DNA of 64,000 nt from contig CM043871.1 in assembly GCA_023846275.1 (NCBI GenBank), forward strand, positions 30,658,569 to 30,722,568, written 5' to 3'. Both the position numbers and the translations under genes were made by a program. Below the pieces are notes generated by a model. That model did no database searches. It worked only from the letters and a program-made list of their open reading frames with translations, and was not told where the DNA came from. Position 1 is the first letter of the stretch; each line of letters begins with the position of its first letter. This DNA is from Vanilla planifolia. Its lineage: Eukaryota; Streptophyta; Magnoliopsida; Asparagales; Orchidaceae. Below, piece by piece: positions 50,961-61,289 of the stretch.

Positions 50961-51044
50961 CTGACAAGAATATTTGAAATATCAGTAAGTATTCTAAATA
51001 TGTTGTGGAAAATATCCATGACAGCAAAAGGTGTACCAACATAC

Positions 51045-51128
51045 AGATTGTGTTTTTGAGACTTTCGCCTTTTGATCTTTGAGTGCTTCACCACCAGCAT
51101 CTTCTACTTTCTTTTGAAGTTCAGTAGC
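51045..51128 (-). pseudogene. SMC4: SMC4 coiled-coil exon
   Basis: 28 codons: ATELQKKVEDAGGEALKDQK then AKVSKTQS. The GGE(A/P)LKDQK motif is typical of SMC4. Phase 0 at both ends, donor GTATGT. Confidence 0.88.
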
Positions 51129-51503
51129 CTTTGAGCAGGAAAATAGACACACAGACAAAAACATCAGACAAAAAGTCATGCATGGGAAAAAAATGCAATG
51201 AAGCATGCCAAGGGCACTTTCTGGATTTCAGATAGCATATCCATTTAAATTGCTTTAAAAACAAAAAGAAACATAAATGGCTTTGAAGTAAAATTTATCA
51301 AAAGTTATCCAGTTGGTTTTTTTTTCAAAAACAAATTTTCATACTTGCAACAACTAATGACGGATTCATAAAACTAGCCAGTACATAACTAAGACAAAAG
51401 GGTTGACAAAGATGATGAAGATATGTCAGCTCAAATGCAAAGGTGTGAATTAATTAGTTTTGAGGAACTGCCTATGAGATATGACAATCAGAAAAGCACT
51501 TAC

Positions 51504-51680
51504 TCTATCCCTAAGTTTACTTGAACATTTGGAAAGTTTGACCACTTCCTTTTCTTCAGTGGATATAATATTTTCTAATTCCTTAAGGCTCATCAGCTCA
51601 TCCTTTCTTGTTTCAGAAGCAGTTTTCAGCGTGCTGAGTTGTTTTTCGATGTAACTGTGTTCTGCTGCAGAACTCTCTGC
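51504..51680 (-). pseudogene. SMC4: SMC4 coiled-coil exon
   Basis: 59 codons, AESSAAEHSYIEKQLS to KLRDR, with the donor GTAAGT. The acceptor side reads CTAGCAG, two AGs three bases apart, so an extra Gln could be included by alternative choice. Confidence 0.85.
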
Positions 51681-51761
51681 CTGCTAGAAGAAAAAATTAG
51701 CATGTCTACACTTTCAACACATTTCCACAGTTACATGCAAGAGCCATTTAAAAAGGTTTAC

Positions 51762-52067
51762 CTCCTTTGTACTTTTGGCTAGTTCCATTTCAAGATGAGA
51801 TTCAACTTTTTCACTGGCCTGATAACATTTTGCAGCATCAGTAATTCTTTGACGCAAGACTTTTAGTTGATCCTCTAGTTCGGAAAGTTCTTTCTTGGCA
51901 GCAACTATAGCTTCAGCCGAGATACTCATTCTGATAGATGTACCCATCTTACCACCATGCGGCTTACTCCCACCACCACTCATTGTACCAGACTTCTCAA
52001 ACAATGCTCCTTCAAGGGTCACCACTCTACGAAATTCTCTATCCGAGCCATACGCAATCCTAGTAGC
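51762..52067 (-). pseudogene. SMC4: SMC4 hinge/coiled-coil exon, intact frame
   Basis: 102 codons in phase 0 at both ends. ATRIAYGSDREFRRVVTLEG is followed by LFEKSGTMSGGGSKPHGGKM, the signature of the SMC4 hinge exit, and then coiled-coil heptads (LEDQLKVLRQRI). Confidence 0.9.
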
Positions 52068-52948
52068 CTAAAACATACAAAATGATTCCTTATGTTTTAC
52101 TTCTACATATAATCCACACTAACTATAAATCATATTTTTCCTGAAAGATTATAAAGTATGTTTACAACAGCAAAAAAAATCACATTGCAGTATCGGAAGC
52201 TACAGAGTATAATCATGGTGAAGTCATCAAAGAAAAGTATTAAGAATATGCAATCAGAAAGTTTTCTAAATGCAGCAGAGTTTTATAGTTATAAGAATAA
52301 AACTGAAATAGTTTGCCCCTAAAAGAGTTACCTCTTCTCAAAATGGATGCCTGTAACATAGAAAATGTTACTGTAAGAATATCTAAATTCAAGCATTAAC
52401 TCGAGTAAAATTAAACAACAAATCTCCTAAACAATTGCTTAAAAGATCAATCTTTACCTTTTGATGGGATAAGATATAACTTAAGTGTAATAGTTCTATT
52501 ACTTCTTGTTTGTTATTATTAACATCAATAGTGCACTAGAGGCAGGAGCTCGTCTACAGTAATGAACCATAAAAATACAACAATTCCAGAGACTAATGTA
52601 ACACTTTCAGTTCACTTCATTTGGCAGAATAACAAATATGATATAACTGGCCATCAGTAGCTGAATCTCAAATAGTATGATAACCAAACTTTAATAAATG
52701 TGTTAAGGCTTGCCCTGGTGTGTCAATCCATTGAGAAATCAATAAAGATAAGCCTGTGGTGGCAGCATGGTGACAAACAGCACATAAAGATCTTTCCCTA
52801 GTATGAAATTCTTTCTTGGGATCTTAAATGTTTGCCAAGTGTTCAAATTGGTGTTCCATGAAATTCAGAGAACTATTGTACTACTAACACATGTCAAAGT
52901 TTACCATGAAAACCATAGATAGCATGCGCTACTTAAAAGAAATAGAAC

Positions 52949-53120
52949 CTGCTCAAGATCTTTTGCAACAACAGTGTTACCCAAAGCAGCAACAAAAAAG
53001 CAAGCTTCAACCGGGCATCCTTGATGGTAACTAGATCAAAAAGGCGTGGAACACCTTCTGGAGTCTTCACTTTCTGATATAATTTTTGTGAGTAGCCTAC
53101 TTGTTTTTCCCACATGAGAA
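52949..53120 (-). pseudogene. SMC4: SMC4 hinge exon with frameshift
   Basis: EKQVGYSQKLYQKVKTPEG aligns with the family pattern EKQ-V then eight residues then KVKTPEG, so the coding exon extends above 53073 even though TATATCAG there looks like an acceptor. An A6 run at 52994-52999 (T6 in the gene) should be seven to read LAFFVAALGN; as it stands the frame shifts to LAFLLLLWV. The donor is GTTCTA below 52949. The upper limit is uncertain. Confidence 0.7.
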
Positions 53121-54720
53121 AGAAAATTTATACTTAACTGAGAAAGATGGATAAAAAAGTTTAGTTATAGCACATAACGACAATATGAACTGTAATTGAA
53201 ATATTCATATATTCATTTACTACCAACAACAGATCTTTCCACACTTTTTAAAGTGATTTTAAATCTCATGTTTCTCAATCAGGTGCAACCACAATGAGTT
53301 CAGATAAAGTCCTTCCCCAAAACCCAAAAACTTATTCAAGCAAGATGCTTGCATATTGTCATTTGCGCTGATTGTATTGGAAATCTGATTGAAAAATCTA
53401 CGTACTTTCATCTAATTAAAATCAAAACAGTCTCAACTATCTAGGTTATAATAATCAATGACAATTTCTTTCAAAAAGAGCAAGATTTGATATTGAATCA
53501 AAGTTTCTTGAATGCTTTTGAACATATCCTTCTCATGCAAGATATGATCTTCCTAACCTAACAAAGAAATAATAATTAAATCAATTGTAGAATGTAGGTT
53601 GGTTTATACGCAAATAATTAAAAAATTATAGTTCTCTAAGAAGAGACCAGCACCAAGTAATTAATCAAGTCAAAGCCAGATTCAGAACCACAAAATGGCA
53701 GAGACAACAATAGAGCACTAGAAGTATTCGACCTTAGAACTAAATCTGGCAATCATTGATAACATTTTAGTTCTCTATGACACATTTCCTATAAAAACAC
53801 AATATACAAAGGTAGATCAATAGATATAACATATTTAATATTAGAACAAGCTTTATCTATAAATTATTATATTGCAAATAAACTGGTGACTAATTCATGT
53901 GTCTAAATTTTTTTAAGATAATGTCCTAATAATTCTTTGAATTTTGCATATATTAACTTATTATACCAATAGCAAAAATAAATATTAAGTTAAGGTGACA
54001 ATTAAGTAGACGAGATTACATACCAAAATACAATAACAAAAAGCATCCTTGATGTTTTTCCTCAACCTTGGAATTATGTTAAAGTTTCCATATGAAAGAC
54101 AATTTATTTACATCCAAAATGTTCAATGTCTTAAGTAGGTCCATGAAATATTTCCTGCAAGAAATGGAAACACCTATCTTCATTGCATGCAAATTCAATA
54201 CCAAGAAAACACTTCAGAAGGCCAAATTTTTAATAACAAATGCTTATAAAAAATACTATTTAATTTCTTGAATATCATACATACCACTTCCGATGAGAAG
54301 GTCACTCATATGTATCACAAAGATCACTTTTACAAAGGAGAAACAACAAATAAAAGTAAAGCAATTGTATTCCTTCTCGAATCAACTTCAGAAAGTACCG
54401 TGCTGAATTTATTAAACCAGGCACAAAGATTTAGCTTCAACCCACATAGAAAAGTTCAAGGCTTACAAATTTTGTTTTCTCCCAAAACAACATAATAAAA
54501 AAGTGACTTCATTTAAACTTGATTGTTAACACCCACTGGCAAGAATAAAGGAGAAACAAGAAAGGGGCGAAACCAGATCCAATGCATGACAAAAAAAAAT
54601 CTCCATTTCAATATCCATTGCATGTTCCCACATAGGATCTAAAAGTTCTACTAGATAAATCATAGAAACAAAAACAATGAAGAGAGACAAAAAAAATCTA
54701 TGAAACAAATAGAAAGATAG
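53121..54720. other. AT-rich DNA upstream of the SMC4 relic
   Basis: This would be intron sequence if the SMC4 gene continued upstream. I see no exon of the N-terminal hinge half or of the Walker A ATPase domain here or further up to 64000. Confidence 0.5.
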
Positions 54721-57546
54721 AATATAATATTAGACCTCAATTAAAATTCTATTAATATAAACATAAAAATAGTAGGTTTATAAATAACAAGTCTAATATT
54801 CTATCTTATTAAGTTTCTTTTTAGTAACTTTTTTTGCATATTTATCAATTTAAATTCTATATAAAGAATACCAAATTACTCTCTTAGATGTCAAAAGAAG
54901 TTCAAACACCTTTTCTCCACATAGTATCACAACAATCTGATTAACCCAATTCCCACCATGATCAAATCTATAATCCCACCTCCCATTGTGTTGATCATAA
55001 AAACCCTAATCTATTTTAGCACCCTCCTCCACTAAAGCCAAGCTTATTGTTCATTGGTCACAAAAATTTTATTCTTCCACTACATATATCACAATCTTCC
55101 TACATGAAGCTGCCTTCTTTGTCAACACCCACCTTACTATACAGTACACCTTCTATGTCGCTCATCATATGTGAAACTACTACATGACAAGATGGTATAT
55201 ACCCTCTAGACAATTAGCAACAATCTCACAACCCTCAAAAGACTTCTCTCTACCTACCAGCATACACCACCCCTTAATTTTGTAATCCCATGAATCTCAC
55301 CCTACCTAGTTATCCTTGCCATCATCCCATTCCCCCACACAACTACCTCGACCAGCCGTCTCCTTGCACTGCCACTGTCTCGCCTACTGTCTTCACATAT
55401 TTCTTCTCAACATATTCCTATTTGTAGATGACTCAACCAACCTTACTCTTCTTTGATATCAATAGTACGTTTTCTCTTCACTATTTCCCTCACTATGAAA
55501 AGGGTAAATCCTAGTTATTGAATTCTTTGATGATTGCTTTCACTAAAAAAAAACAAATAAATTTAACTAATGACCAAAAATATATATCTATAAATTTAAC
55601 TAAATCCTAGTTATTGAATTCTTTGATGATTGCTTTCACTAAAAAAAAACAAATAAATTTAACTAATGACCAAAAATATATATCTATATTATTTAGCTAT
55701 CTAATATACAATCACAGATAAAAAAAATAGCCAATTATGTACAACTAATTATCATTTTATCATTTTCTTGACATCCACCATGATAACCTCAAAAAGGTAA
55801 ATTGCTAGCACGACCATAAAATTGGTTGTTCCAAACTATTGCTAGTGATGCCAGGTCTTCAATGTTTTAGTTGCCAACCAAAACAAATTAAAATCGCTTA
55901 TTATTTCATCCTTGAGCGATGAGGACAAGAGATCTATCTCCTACAATAGCAAACAAAGAACTATATAGTCAAATCTTGGTATCAAATGACATGAAACTGA
56001 AATTTCTTCTTTTGTTATGCTTCTTGACTAAGCTAAGAAAATGCAAGGTATGCTCCATAAGATAAATTCAAAAGAAAACAACCCTCAATTGTTTTACATA
56101 TATTAAAAAGACTTCAATTTGCATCAAGAAAAATGTTAATCTCTCCAAAAGTATTTTAGTAGATTATGAGATTCTAGATGAATTACTTTTATGTTATTCA
56201 TCATTGATCCCTTGCAACAAAAGGCCCAATAAGAAGAGATTATTGTAGAAAAATTCTTTGCTAATTTCGAGGGATCCCAATAATAATTATGACATCAAAT
56301 CATCTCTAGCATAGGATCTTGTCTCTTTAAGCTATCTTGCCTTGAGTACTCAGCATCTCTATTACCACCAACAGAGACTATATTTTGTACAAGATCTTTT
56401 GCTACAACTATCTAGGGTGTGGAAATGCTTGTAGTAAGAGTATTAAACTAGACTATTATAATGCCAATAATATACATGACTAAGGTTTAGATATCTCTTG
56501 ACATTCTCAACATTACTCTCATTGTAGAAGTACCAATAGATTATCAAAAAAATGTTGGATCAAGTTTAGGAAGACCCATTTGAGAAAATAATATAAAAAA
56601 TGAAGTTCTTCCAATAGAGACACAAAAAGATGGTAGAGTTACCCTAATATAAAACGAGGATGACAAATTCAAACAAATGCAACTCATGCAACTACCTAAT
56701 TTGTATTCCTCTATTCAAGCTATGTCAACTACTCCAAATATCATTAGTGTTATCCATAATGAATCATGGATGTTAAATCATAGTGTCACATCTCATATGA
56801 TTAGCAATCACTCAATGTTCTCTACATTAGTTCCATGCAATCACCATTTATTATTTATAATACAAATGATCCTTATTCTCATGCTATGTGTTTATGATCA
56901 ATTCCAACATTTAAAATTTTGTATTTTGACAATGTCTTCTATGCCCCTAAATTTCTTATGAGTTTTAAAACAATTTACTAAAATACTTTATTACTTGTAA
57001 TCTTCTACCTGAATATTACATTTTTCAACATTTGACCATGAGAACGTGGATTGGAGTTAGTCATGAACATAATAGTTTCTAATTCTAGGATACCAGTATT
57101 ATACATCTCTCACAAAGTGTACAACACTTTTGAGTCTCCATTCTAGTGTCATTGTATTTGAGTCATTTATCTCTTATCATATCCAAGCAACTTTTTCCTC
57201 CTGAGTTTTGTAGTTTCAAAAATAGAACTTGTGAGTCAGAAAGGTACCATTATTCTTCAGATGCTCCACAAATCAACAAATAGACAATAAAACTTTCACT
57301 TTATTCAAATTAATTTATTTCAATGTGTCAGATCCTTATCTAGAGAAATTTATTAATCATAGTCTCTACTTTATCACTTGTGTCAATGATTATTCTTAAG
57401 TTGCCTGATTTTATTTTCAAAAAAATAAGTCTCTAGCACACAGGTAATATAATCCTTTTGCAATGAAATAAAATTTAAATTTTCAATTATCATTTCAATT
57501 CTTGCCCTAACAATATTCTTAAGTTTATTCAAAAATCTGCATTTGA
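54721..57546 (+). mobile_element. 5' part of a decayed Ty1/copia element
   Basis: A primer-site-like 'tagtatcac' at 54922-54930 follows 'tctccaca', suggesting an LTR end there. A protease-like WMLNHSVTSHMIS (family pattern W.LDSGA..HM) lies near 56767, followed by CN-HH and MSSMPLNFL. The integrase start lies near 57330-57430 (DPYLEKFINHSLYFITCVND and FYFQKNKSLA). Frames are broken throughout. The element ends where repeat unit B begins (57547), inside the integrase. The LTR start near 54.7 kb is a guess. Confidence 0.6.
55505..55690. repeat. Near-exact 96-bp tandem duplication
   Basis: 'taaatcctagttattgaatt' begins at 55505 and again at 55601, and the following 86 bases are the same in both by eye. 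The lack of changes against the decayed surroundings suggests a recent duplication, or an assembly artefact. Confidence 0.9.
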
Positions 57547-58913
57547 TTTCAACAAGTGGAATCTGCAAGACAATCTCCTTCTCAAGAACGCCGTCGAGAT
57601 AGTTCTCCCCCCACCTGCCTTTTTTCATGTGTTAAATCGGGTAACTGTACTCTACTATAGATACGACTAGTTCCCTTGGCAATTCATGCTAGTGTCCGAT
57701 GAGGAACTGAACTATCTAATATTGTAGCACACATTGGATTTTGTCTCTGACATAACCCGAGTAATTTCCTAAATGCGACTCACTGATTTGTCTATTTCTT
57801 AATTTGTTACTCTTTCTCGAAAGGAAGCTTCCTGAGTTTTTTCTTTTTTTTTAATGGTAATCTTGTTATAAATTTTAATTTGAAAATGCAAGTAAACTGT
57901 TTAACGTCCAATGGATGTTGGAGAGATAAAAAAAATATTCTTGTTGATGTAAGATGCTGGTTATAATGACTAAGTAACTTTTGCTATAGCTTCTATTCCT
58001 ACTGTGTTGTGATGTTGAATTGTGCAACTATTAACAAGGCTATTTGTATGCTTCATGATGGATGAGCTGCTTTACAAGTGTGATATCAATGCTCTTGAAA
58101 CCACCAAAAGAGGGCATGAAGGAATGTATGTTTTATTTTTATCATGTTTTTCTATGCAGTCAATCTGCTTTATGAATTTTTTTTCAAAAGCACTAAAAAT
58201 TACAAATTATCAAAATGAATTTCTATATTTTATTATTTCGTACACAAACTATGCAATAATCCCAGGTTGTCACCTTGTTGCTTCATTAGCAAGATGAGAC
58301 TCAAATGTCAAAACATCCAATTTGATCCATTATGAAGATTTCTTTTAACTTTAGCATTCAAAGTAACATCATTATTTTCAATATATTTTGTTTTCCAAGC
58401 CTCATTTAGACTACTTTAGGGCTTTATTAAAAGTTATTATTGGACTTAGAGTTTACAAATTGTTCTTTTGAGAATATCTTATGAATTGAAGGCTAATCCT
58501 ATACCCTCCTATGAAAGTAAGGATAAATCTATCCTTAATATGTTTTACTCTAATCTTTCACTCGTTCTATCCATAACCGTTCTAGTGCTTTTATATGTGA
58601 AATTACCCATTCTGTATAATATTTGTTGATATTGAAGCTTCTTTATGCGTAGTTTATTGTAATAATTGTGGCGTATACATCTTGTATTTTTATTTTTGTA
58701 ATCTATAAATCGAGAGATTTGGAACAATTGGAAATAAGATAATATGCTAGAACTAGTAGAAATGATGTAATGTGCTAGGTCTTTAAGAAAAAATATTTTG
58801 TGGATATAGAATTGTGAAGCTATATGATTAGGGAGTCACACTACTCTATGGAATTGAGGTTTATTATTAATGATTAGGGATTGTTACTTCCTTTTTTGAT
58901 CAACTATCCATAA
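57547..58913 (+). mobile_element. Repeat unit copy B, 5'-truncated
   Basis: Starts at 'tttcaacaagtgg', inside the MCRS1-like exon, and runs to the unit end TATCC-ATA at 58906-58913. It lacks the first 1.3 kb of the unit. It carries the exon end NKWNLQDNLLLKNAVE but with ATAGTT in place of the GTAGTT donor. It is directly followed by copy C with the ATA shared, a head-to-tail tandem. Confidence 0.8.
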
Positions 58914-60674
58914 GAAGAGCTCTTCCTAGTGTGATTGCAAACTTGAGGACAACAATCTTATAAAGCAGAGAGCTCTTATATGGATGAGCCTGTGACGAAC
59001 ATGATTACTTAATAATTAATAAGCGTTGGAAAGATTCTCTAAGCTCATCCCAAAATTAATGCAAGGTTATCCTTAGTTAAGATATCCACATGAAAAATAC
59101 TCTCATCATGACTCGAGCTATTTTAGCATACTTTGTTTTGAATGAATACCATTCTAAAAAAAATATTTATTTTTTCATGATATTTTTCAATTCTTATTTA
59201 AAAAGTTGTATTTTAATTTTTTTTACCTTATTATCTCATAGAATTATGCTAAAATTTTTGAATTTTTTTGTGGTGCAAGAATCTGGTGTTATAAAATTTT
59301 TATTAGTTGATTATATACAAAGAAATAGGAAAATCTTATTTAGAAGATTTAGCAGTGGGTTTTTTATGTTTATCATTTAAAAAGAGTGAAGGTAAATGTT
59401 GACATTTTTAAATCTAGTAATACTTAATAATATAATAAAACAAGATTCTAGAAGTACAATATAAGATTATTTAAATTTAAATTAATACTTTGATTAATGT
59501 ATATGTTGTTAAATATTGTAAATGATTAATAAAAAAATTAATTTGAAAAATATCATTTTTAAGTGTCATTAAAAATTTATAATTGATAATATTTAGTTAA
59601 ATAATTGATATTATAAAATAATTAAAGTAGTTTTAAACTTTTCATAATATTATTTTAAAAAAAATTATCTACTTTATATTATTTTTATAGATTAAAAAAT
59701 ATGTTTTAAACTATGATTTAATTATGTTTTAGAATTACTTTTATGAAAAATTGAACGAATGGATAGAGAGTAATACCAGGATAATAAGTATTATGTGATT
59801 ACATTAATAATTATTTTAATATAATTTGTTTGTGTAAAAATAAATACATAGAATTACCTTCTTTTTGCAGGTGCTTCTTTTTCATGAACGATTGTTAAAT
59901 ATTTGTGAAAAATAAAAATATTTATTTTGCATTAATTAAATATTAAAATAATTTAAAATTTTATTTAAATAGATCTATGGCAATATATGGAAGGCATAAC
60001 TTAGGACCAAATAGTTGCACAGATCTCTTTAAAGGGAAAGGAAGATTATGTTTTCGCGTGATGCCCTCGCCGGCTTCTCGTTTCACCGCCTTTCTTTTCG
60101 TTATCCTTTTTTAATACTCACAAAAACTCCAGTCTCAGGCGTGCTAGTGATCGGCAGAATCAAGGGACATGGGCGCTCTCACCTCTTTCAACAAGTGGAA
60201 TCCGCAAGACGATCTCCTTCTCGAGAATGCCATCGAGATAGTTCTCCTCCTACCTGCCTTTTTTCTTGTGTTGAATCGGGTAACTGTATTCTACTATAGT
60301 TCAACTAGTTCCCTTGGCAATTCATGCTAGTGTCCGATGAGTTAGTCCTGTTCGTGTCAAATCCAATTTGGTCGTGCTAAGGTTTCAGAGGAACTAAACC
60401 CTCTAATATTGTAGCACACATTGGATTCTGTCTCTGACATAACCCAAGTAATTTCCTAAATGTGACTCATTGATTTGTTTATTTCTTAATTTGTTACTTG
60501 TTCTTGCAAGGAGCTTCCTGATTTTTTTCTTTTTTTTAATGGTAATCTTGTTATAAATTTTAATTTGAAAATGCAAGGAAACTGTTTAACGTCCAATGGA
60601 TTTTGGAGAGAAAAAGAAATATTGCTGATGATGTAAGATGCTGGTTATGACGAGTAAGCAACTTTTGCTGTAGC
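58914..60674 (+). mobile_element. Repeat unit copy C, left arm of the palindrome
   Basis: Starts AGAAGAGCTCTTCC right after the ATA of copy B and follows unit A in order. It ends at 'gctgtagc' (60674), where the strand switches into the inverted copy D. A 96-codon frame at 59090-59380 corresponds to one of the same length in D, but copy A breaks it. Confidence 0.85.
60169..60237 (+). pseudogene. MCRS1-like first exon fragment in copy C
   Basis: MGALTSFNKWNPQDDLLLEN then AIE, 23 codons from ATG at 60169. The donor is mutated (ATAGTT for GTAGTT). The frame that begins upstream at 60048 (MFSRDAL...) is out of phase with the MGAL start by one reading and is best taken as leader sequence. Confidence 0.6.
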
Positions 60675-60778
60675 ATTGATATTACACTTGTAAAGCAACT
60701 CATCCATCATGAAGCATAAAAATAGCTTTACTTGTTAATAGTTGCACAATTCAACATCACAACACAATAGAAATAAAA
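60675..60778. other. Loop of the palindrome, about 104 bases
   Basis: Unique to copy D in this junction: it is the inverted continuation of the unit beyond the point where C stops ('agcattgatattacacttg' to 'agaaataaaagc'). The junction shares only about three bases (AGC) between the two strands, typical of end joining or template switching. Confidence 0.8.
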
Positions 60779-61220
60779 GCTACAACAAAAATTACTTACT
60801 CGTCATAACCAACATCTTACATGAACAAGAATATTTCTTTTTATCTCTCCAACATCTATTGGACGTTAAACAGTTTACTTGCATTTTCAAATTAAAATTT
60901 ATAACAAGATTGCGATTAAAAAAAAAAGAAAAAACTCAGGAAGCTTCCTTGCAAGAACAAGTAACAAATTAAGAAATAAACAAATCAATGAGTCGCATTT
61001 AGGAAATTACTCGGGTTATGTCAGGGATAGAATCCAATGTGTGCTACAATATTAGAGGGTTCAGTTCCTCCGAAACCTTAGCACGACCAAATTGGATTTG
61101 ACAGGAACAGGACTAACTCATCGGACGCTAGCATGAATTGCCAAGGGAACTAGTCGAACTATAGTAGAGTACAGTTACCCGATTCAACACAAGAAAAAAG
61201 GCATGTGGTGGGAGAACTAC

Positions 61221-61289
61221 CTCGACGGCGTTCTGGAGAAGGAGATCGTCTTGTGGATTCCACTTGTTTAAAGAGGTGAGAGCGCCCAT
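61221..61289 (-). pseudogene. MCRS1-like first exon fragment in copy D
   Basis: MGALTSLNKWNPQDDLLLQN then AVE, followed by an intact GTAGTT donor. This is the best preserved copy. No second exon (AGASLE...) follows. Confidence 0.62.

Larger units (their letters stand above)
49802..53120 (-). pseudogene. SMC4: SMC4 (condensin subunit) gene remnant, hinge to second coiled coil
   Basis: SMC4 pairs with SMC2 as the ATPase core of condensin, which compacts chromosomes. Ten exons in 5' to 3' order on the minus strand: about 53120-52949, 52067-51762, 51680-51504, 51128-51045, 50960-50752, 50663-50574, 50483-50362, 50270-50114, 50033-49929 and 49847-about 49802. Diagnostic pieces are KTPEGVPRLFDLV, ALGNTVVAKDLEQ, ATRIAYG, FEKSGTMSGGGSKPHGGK, ENYKKTQ, VDPDKLQATL, LKRAVEMVALLEAQLKE and LDGFVAGFN. 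The N-terminal ATPase half and the C-terminal signature and Walker B exons are not in the window. Three exons contain single-base indels in A runs that break the frame, yet there are no nonsense changes elsewhere and splice sites are sound. It is a truncated relic, or a fragment with sequence errors. Confidence 0.85.

Noticed and set aside
49802..53120. SMC4 as a complete functional gene
   Set aside because: Both ATPase halves are missing from the window and three exons are out of frame as given.
60048..60299. 83-codon frame MFSRDALAGFSFHRL... in copy C, with a 93-codon counterpart at 61128-61409 in copy D
   Set aside because: They run across a leader, the short MCRS1-like exon and its intron start. 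In C the exon frame starts separately at 60169. Not a protein of their own.
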